A DNA stretch of 38,505 bases from JANWHZ01 sp041487535 (GCA_041487535.1 JBGPNM010000005.1:1-38505); one strand, 5' to 3'. Positions 22,510 to 30,734 are shown, counted from the first letter of the stretch. Numbers and translations: made by a program. The notes: generated from the letters alone by a model not told the origin.

Positions 22510-25332
22510 ATGGGTTCTGAACACTTGCACTACTATCGCTTGGCACCCGAGCGCGTCGTGGCGGAACTGGGCAGCCACAAGATGGGACTCACTAACGCCG
22601 AAGCCGACCGCCGTCTGGAGACGCACGGCGCCAATGCCCTGTACCGCGCCCGCCACGAATCGGCGCTGGTCACCTTTCTGCGCCAGTTCAAGAACCTGTT
22701 CGTGCTGTTACTGCTCACCAGCGCCGCCCTGTCGTTCTACCTGCGCGACGGCAAAACGGCGACCATCCTGCTGCTGATTGCGCTGATGAACGCCGCCGTC
22801 GGCTTCTTTCAGGAACACAAGGCCGAGACGCTGATGGCGAGCCTGGAGCAGCTGCTGGTGCCCCGCGCCAAAGTGCTGCGCAACGGCGCCCTGATAGACA
22901 TCGACTCCGCCAAGCTGGCGCTCGGCGACATCGTCGCCATAGAGGAGGGCGACAGCGTGCCTGCCGACCTGCGTATTCTGGAAGAGGACGAACTCAGCAC
23001 CAACGACTTTGCCCTGACCGGCGAAAGCAACCCCAGCCGCAAGTTTGTCCACGCCATATCCGCCCCGGTGCCGCTGGGTAACCGGCATAACCTGGCATTC
23101 TTGGGCACGACCGTCGCCACCGGCACCGCCCGCGGCATCGTCATCGGCACCGGCATGCATACCGAGCTGGGCCGCATCGCCTCGCTCAGCCAGGTTACCC
23201 GCGCCGACGCTTCGCCGCTGCAGAAGGAGATGAACAACCTGGCCACACGGCTCACCCAGGGCACCCTGATTTTGGCGGTCATACTAGCCGTCATCGCCCT
23301 GCAAGCCCACCTGGGGCTCAAATCCGCCCTGCTGTTTGCCATCGGCATCAGCGCCGCCATGATCCCGAACTGCCTGGTCGCGGAGGTCAACATCACCCTG
23401 GCACAGACCGCCAACCGCCTGGCGCGGGCCCGGGCACTCGTTAAGCGCCTATCCGCCGTTGAAACGCTCGGCGCGACCAATATCATTCTCACCGATAAAA
23501 CCGGCACGCTGACCAAGAACGAGATGACCGTCACCAGCCTGCTCATCGGCCGCTCATCGTACGGCATAACCGGCACCGGCTATGAGCCGGCCGGCAGTAT
23601 TACAGATAAGAACAACCGCAAGCTGACCAGAGGCAACCTGGGAGAACTGGGGCTGTTCTTACTGGCCGGCGCACTGGCCAGTAACGCGAAGGTCAACCAG
23701 CCGGACAGCCAGCACCGCACCTGGTACGTTTTGGGCGACCCGACGGAAGGGGCGATCGTGACGCTAGCGCGAAAAGCGGGGCTTAATACGGAAAAGCTGG
23801 ATGCTAAATATCCGGAGATTAAAGAATTCCAGTTCGACTCCGGACGTAAGCTGATGAGCTCCGTCCGCCACTACGAAGACGGCACGGTAGCGGTATTTGT
23901 AAAAGGCGCGCCGGAAGCCGTGCTGGCCCGCAGCGTCAAATTGTGGGACCACGTGCTGACCCGCAAGCTTACCGACAACGACCGCAAATTTTTCAGCGAT
24001 CACACGGAAGCTGCTGCGAAGAACGCCATGCGTAACCTGGCCTACGCCTACCGGCTGCTGCCGAAGGATACCGACCTCGCCAAGCTCGACATGAAGAAAG
24101 TGGAGCGGGACCTGACCTTCCTGGGCATCGTCAGCATGATGGATCCCTTGCGGGACGACGTACCGGCAGCTATGATCGCTGCTCGTGCTGCTCACGTGCG
24201 GGTTTCGGTCGTAACCGGCGACTATCCCACCACCGCAAAGGCAATTGCGGCCAAAGCCGCACTAGCAGCGCCCGGCGCCAGCATCAACGTCGTGCTGGAC
24301 GACGAGCTGGGCGGCCTGTCCGACAGCCAGATCCTGCAGATGGTAGAGGCCGGCGGGACGGTATTCTCGCGCGTTTCCCCCGAAGATAAGCTGCGCATTG
24401 TGGAAATTGCCAAAGCCAGCGGCCGGGTGGTTGCCGTCACCGGTGACGGCATCAACGACGCGCCGGCCCTCAAACGCGCCGACATCGGCGTGGCTATGGG
24501 CAGGACGGGTACAGACGTGGCCAAAGACGCCGCCGACATCGTATTGCTGGACGACAGCTTCGCAACCCTTGTGGATGCCATCGAGCAAGGCCGGCTGACG
24601 TTCCACAACATCAAGAAGGCAGCGCGCTGCGTTATGACCGACAACATGGGCGAACTGTTCGCTATCCTTATCAGCCTGGCGGCGCAGGCGCTCTTCCATA
24701 TACCACTGATGATCACTGCTATCCAGATTCTTTCCGTAGATATTTTTGCGCAGATGGCACCCATTACCTCTATCGGCTGGGATACTGCCCAATCAAGGCT
24801 GATGCATGCGCCTCCGCGCCGCCTGGGCGATCACATCCTGAATCTGGCTTCGGCCCGCGAGTTCATCACGTTCGGCTTCCTTGCCGCCACTCTTGCAACC
24901 GCCAACTTCTTGTTCTTTTTCGCGCGCCACGGCCTTAGCCCAGCGTATATCGACACTTCTAGCGGCTTGTACATCTCCGCCACGACGCTCACCTACGTCA
25001 CGCTCGTGCTTTGCCAGTTCATGAACCTGCTGCTGGTCCGTGCCGATGCGCACGAACGTTTTTTCACGAATTACTTATGGAGTAATAAACGGTTACTGGC
25101 CGCCTTCGGCATATCGCTGTTCTGCATTTTGAACCTCATTTATAACCCGGTTATCCGGCCCTATTTCCATACCGGGCCGCTGGACGCCTGGGACTGGCTG
25201 GCCGCCGTGACCGCCGGCGCCATTTACCTGGCCATCAGGCTGCTACAGCGCCACACCCGCAAGCACTCCCGCCGGGCAGTCTTGCAGCTCCATCACGAGA
25301 CGCGCGGCAAGCTGGCGCCAATCAGTGTTTAG
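22510..25332 (+). CDS. P-type cation-transporting ATPase, type II-like, with altered ion site
   Basis: A 940-residue ion pump. It has an N-terminal cation-ATPase domain, the actuator TGES motif (LTGESNPSRKF), phosphorylation site DKTGTLT at D329, KGAPEAVL in the nucleotide domain, and GDGINDAPALKRADIGVAMG in the hinge. Ten TM segments are expected. In M4, Ca-ATPases have PEGL but this has P286-N-C-L; in M5, N712 and E715 are kept; in M6 the N-x-x-T-D motif reads D744-x-x-A-Q. Ion specificity therefore cannot be read as Ca2+. The ATG at 22510 is chosen for its GGAAGGGGG SD and MGSEHLHYYRL start; a longer frame begins at 22453. Confidence 0.93.
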   Translation: MGSEHLHYYRLAPERVVAELGSHKMGLTNAEADRRLETHGANALYRARHESALVTFLRQFKNLFVLLLLTSAALSFYLRDGKTATILLLIALMNAAVGFFQEHKAETLMASLEQLLVPRAKVLRNGALIDIDSAKLALGDIVAIEEGDSVPADLRILEEDELSTNDFALTGESNPSRKFVHAISAPVPLGNRHNLAFLGTTVATGTARGIVIGTGMHTELGRIASLSQVTRADASPLQKEMNNLATRLTQGTLILAVILAVIALQAHLGLKSALLFAIGISAAMIPNCLVAEVNITLAQTANRLARARALVKRLSAVETLGATNIILTDKTGTLTKNEMTVTSLLIGRSSYGITGTGYEPAGSITDKNNRKLTRGNLGELGLFLLAGALASNAKVNQPDSQHRTWYVLGDPTEGAIVTLARKAGLNTEKLDAKYPEIKEFQFDSGRKLMSSVRHYEDGTVAVFVKGAPEAVLARSVKLWDHVLTRKLTDNDRKFFSDHTEAAAKNAMRNLAYAYRLLPKDTDLAKLDMKKVERDLTFLGIVSMMDPLRDDVPAAMIAARAAHVRVSVVTGDYPTTAKAIAAKAALAAPGASINVVLDDELGGLSDSQILQMVEAGGTVFSRVSPEDKLRIVEIAKASGRVVAVTGDGINDAPALKRADIGVAMGRTGTDVAKDAADIVLLDDSFATLVDAIEQGRLTFHNIKKAARCVMTDNMGELFAILISLAAQALFHIPLMITAIQILSVDIFAQMAPITSIGWDTAQSRLMHAPPRRLGDHILNLASAREFITFGFLAATLATANFLFFFARHGLSPAYIDTSSGLYISATTLTYVTLVLCQFMNLLLVRADAHERFFTNYLWSNKRLLAAFGISLFCILNLIYNPVIRPYFHTGPLDAWDWLAAVTAGAIYLAIRLLQRHTRKHSRRAVLQLHHETRGKLAPISV

Positions 25333-25355
25333 CCAGACGTAATGTAACGGCGGGT

Positions 25356-25382
25356 CGGCAATCAGTTTGCCGGAGGGTTTTT
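25356..25382 (+). terminator. Terminator of the ATPase gene inside the opposing gene's 3' end
   Basis: CGGCAA (25356-25361) pairs with TTGCCG (25367-25372) around a 5-nt loop, followed by GAGGG and five T residues (25378-25382). The 3' arm and T-run are also the last codons of the convergent peptidase gene. Confidence 0.65.
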
Positions 25383-26189
25383 GCCATGCGTCGCCACGAA
25401 CGACACGCAGTCCCCCTGGTTCTTAAATACGCCGTACTTCTTCCAGCCGCCGTTCTTGCACTGGTCTTTATTAGTGGGCAGCGATCGCGCAACCGTAATG
25501 GTGTTATGGGTCAGCGATACCGTGTTGCTTTTCAGCATGGCTAAGGCGATAGGAGCGGTAAATGCGCCGATTATTACAACTGCAAAAATAGTGAGTACGG
25601 CGCCGACCGCAAACCGCTGGCCTGCTGCACTATGCTCCTGTACCGGCTTTGGCCTGTATCCGAACAACCGGTATGGCAGGCTGCGCTTGTAGTAATCGCT
25701 CAGCCGCTTCAGCTCCTCAAGGATTATTGGCAGTGCGGCAAGATAGACGATGGGTAAGATTACCCACGGCTTTTTAGCCGCAAGCAACCCGTAACCAATA
25801 TACGGTATATGCCACACTACCTTCCCAATAACACGTCCCGACGTAACCGGGATGTCTGGGCTTTGGTTTGCGTCCCCTTTTGTGATAAATCCTCGTACTT
25901 TATCGCCAACAAGATACATTTTTATGATTCGGTGGGAAATCGTCTTCCGCGCATCGAGCGGATTGGTATAAGTAATAACGTCCCCGAGTTTTAACGATGA
26001 GGCCGGGACGCGGCGTACCAATACCAACGAACCTGCTTGAATGGCTGGCTGCATACTGCCCGTCGGTACAGAGAGCGCCTTCCAACCGCTCGCCGACGAG
26101 CCAAACAGCACGAAAGCAACGCAGCTTACCGCGATTATCGCGGTAAGCAGGCTGCTCGACAAACGTTTTAGTATATGGGTTACCTTCAT
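25362..26189 (-). CDS. SipW-like signal peptidase I with a substrate-like C-terminal region
   Basis: A 275-residue membrane protease. PTGSMQPAI places the catalytic Ser at 45, and ISHRII gives His86 where bacterial-type enzymes have Lys, the Ser-His arrangement of SipW/ER-type peptidases; GDVITY lies between. TM segments are at about 13-31, 141-158 and 192-218. Next comes LKSNTVSLTHNT (219-230), which matches the cleavage-region segment of the neighbouring TasA-like protein, then a tail with CKNGGWKKYG (from C244) and FKNQGDCVSF (C261). It lies 25 bp downstream of the TasA-like gene and probably processes it. Confidence 0.88.
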   Translation of the reverse strand: MKVTHILKRLSSSLLTAIIAVSCVAFVLFGSSASGWKALSVPTGSMQPAIQAGSLVLVRRVPASSLKLGDVITYTNPLDARKTISHRIIKMYLVGDKVRGFITKGDANQSPDIPVTSGRVIGKVVWHIPYIGYGLLAAKKPWVILPIVYLAALPIILEELKRLSDYYKRSLPYRLFGYRPKPVQEHSAAGQRFAVGAVLTIFAVVIIGAFTAPIALAMLKSNTVSLTHNTITVARSLPTNKDQCKNGGWKKYGVFKNQGDCVSFVATHGKNPPAN

Positions 26190-26214
26190 CGCAACGTGTT
26201 AATATTGTTTGCCT

Positions 26215-26760
26215 CTATTGGTTGCCGACAAAGTCGATCTCGAAGGGCGTAACGCTTCCACCTGAACCGACATAGCTTGGACTTAGGGTTACTTTGGCAC
26301 TACAATCCGTAGTTGCTCCATTGGCAAGCGTACCCAAAGGTGTGCCACCCGTATAAGCGCTGAGTGCACCACTAGATGTGCCGCCGTCACCACATGTCAT
26401 GTCAAGCGTCACATCACTCGGCGGTATGGTTCCGGTAAATGCCGTTGGTATACCCGTAGTTACATTAAGTGGAATATCGCCAGTATTGCTTAAGCAGAAC
26501 GGAAAAGCTGCCGACTGAACCCCGGGCACCAAACCCGAGAAACTCATGCCAGCTTGCGGTCCGTCTGAGGCGCCAGCGCAACTATCTCCGTTAGTCCCGC
26601 CTATCTGTAAATGAGCCGTTGCCGAAACGAGTGTATTATCCGTTAGCGCAACCGTATTTGACTGCAAGCTGGCGAACGTCACCCCGCCAACTACTGCCAT
26701 AACCGCACCCATTGTTCCGACGGCGCGGACCATCGGATTAATCTTATGTAATTTAAACAT
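26215..26760 (-). CDS. TasA-like secreted protein with SipW-type signal peptide
   Basis: A 181-residue surface protein. The N-terminus is basic, then hydrophobic (about 11-30), followed by LQSNTVALTDNTLVSATAHL (32-51), typical of SipW-dependent signals. The mature part is a Gly/Thr/Ser-rich beta domain with four or more cysteines (DSCAGA, FCLSN, MTCGDG, TDCSA), likely disulfides. Members of this family form fibres or coat the cell. A GGAGG SD lies 7 nt before the ATG, and the dedicated peptidase follows in the same operon. Its assembly as a fibre is inference. Confidence 0.8.
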   Translation of the reverse strand: MFKLHKINPMVRAVGTMGAVMAVVGGVTFASLQSNTVALTDNTLVSATAHLQIGGTNGDSCAGASDGPQAGMSFSGLVPGVQSAAFPFCLSNTGDIPLNVTTGIPTAFTGTIPPSDVTLDMTCGDGGTSSGALSAYTGGTPLGTLANGATTDCSAKVTLSPSYVGSGGSVTPFEIDFVGNQ

Positions 26761-26930
26761 ACTCTACCCTCCCCCTTAATTAGTGCTACGCTTCAGTGTA
26801 ACCCTCAAAACGCTTATGGTTATACAATATCCCACAGACCAAATAATTGCATGCTGGTAAAATTGATGGTTTATCCTGTAGCTGTTCGTTGAGGGCGTCG
26901 TGCAGTTATAAGCTATCAAATCGGACGACG

Positions 26931-26959
26931 TTGCTAGTATATCCTACTCATGTTATGAT
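26931..26959 (+). promoter_or_regulatory. Promoter with leaderless spacing for the DUF218-like gene
   Basis: TTGCTA (26931-26936), exactly 17 nt, then TGTTATGAT, an extended -10 with TATGAT at 26954-26959, and 7 nt to the ATG at 26967. No SD. The second-best example of the leaderless architecture. Confidence 0.7.
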
Positions 26960-26966
26960 ATGACCC

Positions 26967-27815
26967 ATGTACGAACAGAATCGTCAAGAAAGCCAGCAGT
27001 CACCTGTGGAAGTCCTTATGGCAGGCGCTGAACTTTTACAGCACTTCGGTATCGAAGTTGATCCGATCGATCAGCCAGGGCTGTTCACCGAGACGCTGCG
27101 GCAAATTGACCCACGTTTTAAAGGCAAACGCACGCTTGAGCGTTACGAACTCGAGGCCGACGAGACGCAATGGCCAGAAGAGACCAAGCAACTTATTATG
27201 AGAGCTGCCGAAGACATGCGTATGCTGGAGCCTGAAACGCCATTGGTCGGCAGCCACGCTGCAGTACTAGTGCCGACCGGCGCCCGCCAATCCAACCTCG
27301 ATCGTCCGCACCATGCTGTAAAGGCAGCGCAGGAAAGCACTACCAGCTTTGATGTGCTTGTCTTTACCGGCTCTACCCGCCAACTAAAAGAAGCTGAGCA
27401 GAAAAACGTCAAAAACTACGCCCCGGGTGCAAGAACAGAGGCTGACCTTATCTCAGGTGCTGCCAGAACGATCGCCCAAGAGAATCCCGGCCTTGCTGTG
27501 CGCCAAACATACGTCGACGACCCAAAGGCCGGCACGCCTGACGTGCTAGAAGAAGCCTTACGTAGCCTACAACTAAGCGGTGAGCTACCTGCCGGGGCAA
27601 GTGTGGCTGCCGTTACGACGCAGATTTATCAGACTTCCACCGCACTCGATCTACGGCGCGTCGCCAAGAAATATGGCATTACAGACACATACGTTGCGGG
27701 CAACCCGTCAAACCCAGAGATAGTTGCAGCGCGCACGCCTGCGACGTATCTAACAGAAGTGCTTCGTACGCTGAGAGCTGCCACGTTGGCAGCAGAGGCT
27801 GGGGTTAGCGGCTGA
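26967..27815 (+). CDS. DUF218/YdcF-like protein (tentative)
   Basis: A 282-residue soluble protein. The C-terminal half has a pattern like DUF218 proteins: FDVLVFTGSTRQLKEAE, then a strand-helix with ASVAAVTTQIYQTSTALDL followed by RRVAKKYGI, and a final TYLTEVLRTLRAA helix. DUF218 members act in envelope-related steps, but the usual TM segments are absent and the N-terminal 100 residues are unmatched. It appears single-gene with a good promoter. Its 3' end overlaps a short antisense frame at 27750-27926. Confidence 0.5.
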   Translation: MYEQNRQESQQSPVEVLMAGAELLQHFGIEVDPIDQPGLFTETLRQIDPRFKGKRTLERYELEADETQWPEETKQLIMRAAEDMRMLEPETPLVGSHAAVLVPTGARQSNLDRPHHAVKAAQESTTSFDVLVFTGSTRQLKEAEQKNVKNYAPGARTEADLISGAARTIAQENPGLAVRQTYVDDPKAGTPDVLEEALRSLQLSGELPAGASVAAVTTQIYQTSTALDLRRVAKKYGITDTYVAGNPSNPEIVAARTPATYLTEVLRTLRAATLAAEAGVSG

Positions 27816-27926
27816 TATTTGCCCCCAGGTCCGGGTAGCACCGGCATCTTCCGCCGCTACTGCGTCTAGTCTTGCTTCGTTCACAAACTCGTGCAATGCG
27901 GGCTTATTGCTATATATCCGATACAT
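27750..27926 (-). CDS. Possible 58-residue protein or gene remnant
   Basis: From an ATG at 27926 the minus strand reads MYRIYSNKPALHEFVNEARL and then DAVAAEDAGATRTWGQI, a natural-looking acidic helical composition. The last ~20 residues lie antisense to the DUF218-like gene and look random. No SD or good -10 precedes it. It may be a small gene, or the 5' remnant of a longer one, next to the truncated kinase stub on the other strand. Confidence 0.3.
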   Translation of the reverse strand: MYRIYSNKPALHEFVNEARLDAVAAEDAGATRTWGQISAANPSLCCQRGSSQRTKHFC

Positions 27927-27930
27927 CTAG

Positions 27931-27936
27931 TAGAAT
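27931..27936 (+). promoter_or_regulatory. -10 box (TAGAAT) still present at the kinase stub
   Basis: TAGAAT lies 6 nt before the ATG at 27943, the same leaderless spacing as at intact genes, although the gene it served is truncated. Confidence 0.45.
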
Positions 27937-27942
27937 GCCTGC

Positions 27943-28002
27943 ATGCAGAATAAGAAAGTAATCGCCGTCGTGGGCATGCCGGGCGCGGGCAAAGGCAGCT
28001 GC
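27943..28002 (+). pseudogene. 5' stub of a P-loop nucleotide kinase gene
   Basis: Twenty codons read MQNKKVIAVVGMPGAGKGSC, a textbook first strand plus Walker A (GMPGAGKG) of an adenylate-kinase or dephospho-CoA-kinase-type protein. After that the frame loses all resemblance and soon runs antisense into the 3' end of the neighbouring kinase (28026-28625). The promoter box and start codon are intact, so this looks like a gene cut by deletion just after its P-loop. The frame stays open to 28185 only by chance. Confidence 0.65.
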
Positions 28003-28025
28003 CCCGGTATGGTATGGCCGACTAC

Positions 28026-28625
28026 TCAGCTTATGAAAATAGACCCGAGTTTAGTCCGCACTTGTTCCTCAAGCGCCTCGGTGCTACCGTTATTGTCAAT
28101 CACAATGTCTGCTTCAGTAATAATGGCCCGGATGCCGCGCAAACCGCCAGTCTGGGCAATGCCCTTATTCTCGTGCTCGTCTTGAAGTAAGAATTCATCG
28201 TATGACTTCTTGGCTTCGCTGTCCCGCTGCCTGGTATAAATTCGTTCGTAGCGAATCTTCGCGTCGGCGTCGACGCCGACGATGATGCCCCCGCCGGCCC
28301 GGATGGCGTCGGCCTCGCCCGTGCTCCTGAGGCCGGTTAATAACGCATGCTTCACGTTCAGCGCCCTGGCCTGCAGCATGCACATCTTGATCGTCGTCGC
28401 CGGGTTGATCTCCGAACGTATGAACGTGGCGACTTCATACAACTGATCGCGGACTGGATTGAAGTCCGGCGGCAGACGATATATGAACCGTGTGACTGCA
28501 CGCACAAAGTCGCCCGTCGACAGGTTTTCGGCGTCGTATAACCGGCACAATATGTCAGCCACAACATCTTTCCCCGCCCCTGCAGCCCCGGCGATGCCGA
28601 TCAGCTGGGTTTTCATCTGTTTCAT
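28026..28625 (-). CDS. P-loop nucleotide/nucleoside kinase-like protein
   Basis: A 199-residue P-loop NTPase resembling dephospho-CoA or (d)NMP kinases. The P-loop is GAAGAGKD (13-20). An HALLTGLRSTGEADAIRAGG segment follows, and the LID-like part is RDSEAKKSYDEFLLQDEHE. The C-terminus ADIVIDNNGSTEAL matches the last strand of dephospho-CoA-kinase-like folds (IxNxGs-x-x-x-L). The substrate is unknown. The TGGTAGACT extended -10 ends 7 nt before the ATG at 28625, which favours M1 over M4. The kinase stub at 27943 may be a lost paralogue. Confidence 0.75.
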   Translation of the reverse strand: MKQMKTQLIGIAGAAGAGKDVVADILCRLYDAENLSTGDFVRAVTRFIYRLPPDFNPVRDQLYEVATFIRSEINPATTIKMCMLQARALNVKHALLTGLRSTGEADAIRAGGGIIVGVDADAKIRYERIYTRQRDSEAKKSYDEFLLQDEHENKGIAQTGGLRGIRAIITEADIVIDNNGSTEALEEQVRTKLGSIFIS

Positions 28626-28632
28626 TGCTAAT

Positions 28633-28638
28633 AGTCTA
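28633..28638 (-). promoter_or_regulatory. Extended -10 (TGGTAGACT) of the kinase-like gene
   Basis: TAGACT on the minus strand, preceded by TGG, lies 7 nt before the ATG at 28625, with no SD. Confidence 0.45.
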
Positions 28639-28691
28639 CCATGCCTCGGCCCAGGCAGCGCAATCTACTGCAGTAGTCGGAACTTCGATGG

Positions 28692-29276
28692 CTACCGCTG
28701 GCGCACCAGCATGTACGTCGTCTCAAGTTCCTGTTTGAGCTGCTCGAAGGAAGCGTACTGTATCGCCTGCATACCTGCTTCCCGAGCGCCGGTTACGTAG
28801 CGTTCCAAGTCGTCTACCATGATGCACTCGGCCGGCGCCAGGCCTAACTTCGCGGCTATAGTCTGGTACGCCCGCGGGTCCGGTTTGGTAATCGCTATCT
28901 CGTATGACAACACGACCGCATCGAAGAGTTCGATCTGCCAAGGTTCAAATATTTCGCTCAGCCAGTTGCGGCCAGCGTTGGACAGAAAGCCTATTTTATA
29001 CTTCGGCTTTAGCTTGTCCTTAATGTACGTAAATAGCTCGGCATTCGGCACGTTATGCTCAATGCGCTCCCGGGCAGCTTGTTCGGACACGTGTGCCATC
29101 TGCGACAGTTGCCGGATAAAGTCGTCGTAGTCCGCCAGGCCGGCATTGACCTGCCGGCAGAGGCTCTCGGCCGCTTGCAGCAACTCAGGGTCATGCGCAA
29201 GGTACGTGTCGAAAAACGGCAGCAACCCGTCCGAGGCCAGTACACCGAAACAATCAAAGATAAACGCTTTCACCAT
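28692..29276 (-). CDS. HAD-superfamily hydrolase with helical cap
   Basis: A 194-residue HAD protein. FDCFGVL gives nucleophile D8 with Phe at the usual second Asp. A helical cap lies between about residues 17 and 90. The core continues with KPKYKIGFLSN, then TKPDPRAY and MVDD. It is a paralogue of the capless HAD at 15672-16076: both begin MVKA-x-IFDC-x-GVL and share [LI]KPKYK-like and KPDPRAY segments. The frame is open to 29639, but the ATG at 29276 matches the HAD start and has TATGAT 9 nt upstream. Confidence 0.85.
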   Translation of the reverse strand: MVKAFIFDCFGVLASDGLLPFFDTYLAHDPELLQAAESLCRQVNAGLADYDDFIRQLSQMAHVSEQAARERIEHNVPNAELFTYIKDKLKPKYKIGFLSNAGRNWLSEIFEPWQIELFDAVVLSYEIAITKPDPRAYQTIAAKLGLAPAECIMVDDLERYVTGAREAGMQAIQYASFEQLKQELETTYMLVRQR

Positions 29277-29285
29277 GTCCACCCC

Positions 29286-29294
29286 ATCATACCA
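29286..29294 (-). promoter_or_regulatory. Extended -10 (TGGTATGAT) of the capped HAD gene
   Basis: TATGAT on the minus strand (complement of 29286-29291), preceded by TGG, ends 9 nt before the ATG at 29276. It supports that start and a near-leaderless mRNA. Confidence 0.45.
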
Positions 29295-29360
29295 GTTTCG
29301 TCCCGCAGGTTTCTTGGGGTATCCGGACGACTTTACGTCAACTAATCCGGGAATAGACTC

Positions 29361-29389
29361 TTGTTTCCGCTGGTCAGTTATGCTACGGT
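29361..29389 (+). promoter_or_regulatory. Promoter with leaderless spacing for the 29397 gene
   Basis: TTGTTT (29361-29366), 17 nt, then TGCTACGGT, an extended -10 with TACGGT at 29384-29389, and 7 nt to the ATG at 29397. The -10 is imperfect but geometry matches the other examples. Confidence 0.45.
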
Positions 29390-29396
29390 TACGATC

Positions 29397-29636
29397 ATGA
29401 CAGAAAAAAATCCGCCGACTAACATGGACGAGTTGGGTGATGCGATTGATGCAGCATTCGCCAAAACCGATCAGACGATGAAGATCCTTAATGAGGTAGC
29501 TGATACTTACGCAAATGATCAAGAGCGGATAAAGCTCGAGACGAATATTATTGACCATGCTGTAAACCAACAATCTGAGCAAATAATGACGGCCGTAGAC
29601 GGATACATCCAAAGCCAGGATCCCAAGCGGAGATAG
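29397..29636 (+). CDS. Small acidic helical protein, unknown function
   Basis: A 79-residue soluble protein, probably all-helical: DELGDAIDAAFAKTDQTMKI, then LETNIIDHAVNQQSEQIMTA, with heptad-like spacing suggesting a short coiled coil. No cysteines or signal. A frame opens at 29361, but the ATG at 29397 starts a natural protein (MTEKNPPTNMDEL) and has promoter elements at leaderless distance. It is divergent from the capped HAD gene. Confidence 0.6.
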   Translation: MTEKNPPTNMDELGDAIDAAFAKTDQTMKILNEVADTYANDQERIKLETNIIDHAVNQQSEQIMTAVDGYIQSQDPKRR

Positions 29637-29924
29637 CAAACAATAGATTTCACGCGGGCTTTTTTCTCCCGCACGGCGCTTAAATCAAGCGTTTATACAT
29701 GTTCGTAAGCTATGGTCCGAACGCAGGTTGTCAACTGATGCTACATCGTGATGAATGACATCCTGTCCTGATAGGTCTGAAAAAACTTGTTGTCTAGTGT
29801 CGCAAGCAGCCTACTCTTTCGGCAACGGCTAGTTGTAACACATCTTCGTGATCTCGGACGATGTTCCTCTGCGCAAGATAGTCAGGCGTACTTCGGGGTT
29901 AATATGAAACTGTATTCGGATCAC
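29637..29924. other. 288-bp spacer without a clear gene
   Basis: No plausible ORF is seen on either strand. It holds a GCGGG/CCCGC hairpin with a T-rich loop (about 29655-29673), a CGCTT/AAGCG hairpin near 29680-29695, and on the minus strand TTGACA (complement of 29729-29734) with a 16-nt spacer to TAGCTT (complement of 29707-29712). Any RNA from that would run antisense to the small gene at 29397. Confidence 0.4.
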
Positions 29925-30725
29925 TCAGGTAAGATATACGGAAGATGGAAAGTGGCCTACCGGTACGGGGGGCGTCTGCACGGCTCCATGGAAAATGTCA
30001 TTCATGGCTTGCAGAATTCGCTGAACATCACCATAGTCGAACTGTTCGGGATGGTACGTATCAAAGGACTCTGTTTTTATGCCGCCTTTATCGTCGCTCG
30101 GCGTGGTGATATTTACCGTCCAGTTTGCGCTGCCCTGCTTTTTTAATTCAGTTTGCCATACCGTGTGATCAAGATTGTCATCGTTCTTTCCGGCTACTTC
30201 GGTAGCCAGCACATAGTGTACCGAAGCCTCATCGATCTTTCCTTCAGTACCCAGTACGCCGGTATAGGCAAAACCGTATCGGCCGACCGGCATGCTCGGG
30301 TACATCGTTGATGCATCAATCGGTAGCACTGCCGGAGCCATCATGTCGGTCGCGATTGTTATGCCGCGCTTGTACGCTTGATTTACCACTGATTGGGCAA
30401 AAGAATCCGCTCCTTGCGAAATAGTTTCGTTGAGGTATCTGGATTGTTCCTCTCTCGTCATTGTGCGCCATTTCTCAGAGTTTGGCGTGGGCGTGGCGTT
30501 CGCACTTGGAGGCCCCGTATTTGGCCCGCCGCGGTCGTGGTTACCACCTGGAGTAGCGCTGCCGGTCGCATTTGTGCCGGTTGTCGTACCGGTGCTCGAC
30601 GATGAGCCACCGCACGCTTCAAGTAGCGAGCCTGCGATAGTGCTACTAAGCAACACGGCAGCTGTCCGTTCTAAAAATGTACGGCGCTGCATTCTTCCGT
30701 TTCGGAAATTCCCAAACTGCTCCAT
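29925..30725 (-). CDS. Secreted lipoprotein with Tat-like signal, unknown function
   Basis: A 266-residue exported protein. The N-terminus carries RRTFLERTAAVLLSSTIAGS (14-33) with a twin-arginine, then the lipobox LEAC with lipidated C38. A long Ser/Thr/Gly/Asn/Pro linker (39-85) follows, then a globular domain with no match I recognise. RR at the usual place suggests Tat export, though the motif is not a perfect SRRxFLK. TATAAT ends 9 nt before the ATG, favouring M1 over M12. The protein would face outward from the membrane. Confidence 0.75.
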   Translation of the reverse strand: MEQFGNFRNGRMQRRTFLERTAAVLLSSTIAGSLLEACGGSSSSTGTTTGTNATGSATPGGNHDRGGPNTGPPSANATPTPNSEKWRTMTREEQSRYLNETISQGADSFAQSVVNQAYKRGITIATDMMAPAVLPIDASTMYPSMPVGRYGFAYTGVLGTEGKIDEASVHYVLATEVAGKNDDNLDHTVWQTELKKQGSANWTVNITTPSDDKGGIKTESFDTYHPEQFDYGDVQRILQAMNDIFHGAVQTPPVPVGHFPSSVYLT

Positions 30726-30734
30726 GAATAATGC

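Noticed and set aside
29277..29639. N-terminal extension of the capped HAD up to 29639
   Set aside because: It would lie antisense to the gene at 29397-29636 and precede the true HAD start (MVKAFIFDCFG).
29655..29673. Terminator after the small gene at 29397-29636
   Set aside because: The T-run is in the loop of the GCGGG/CCCGC hairpin rather than after it, so it does not fit an intrinsic terminator on either strand.
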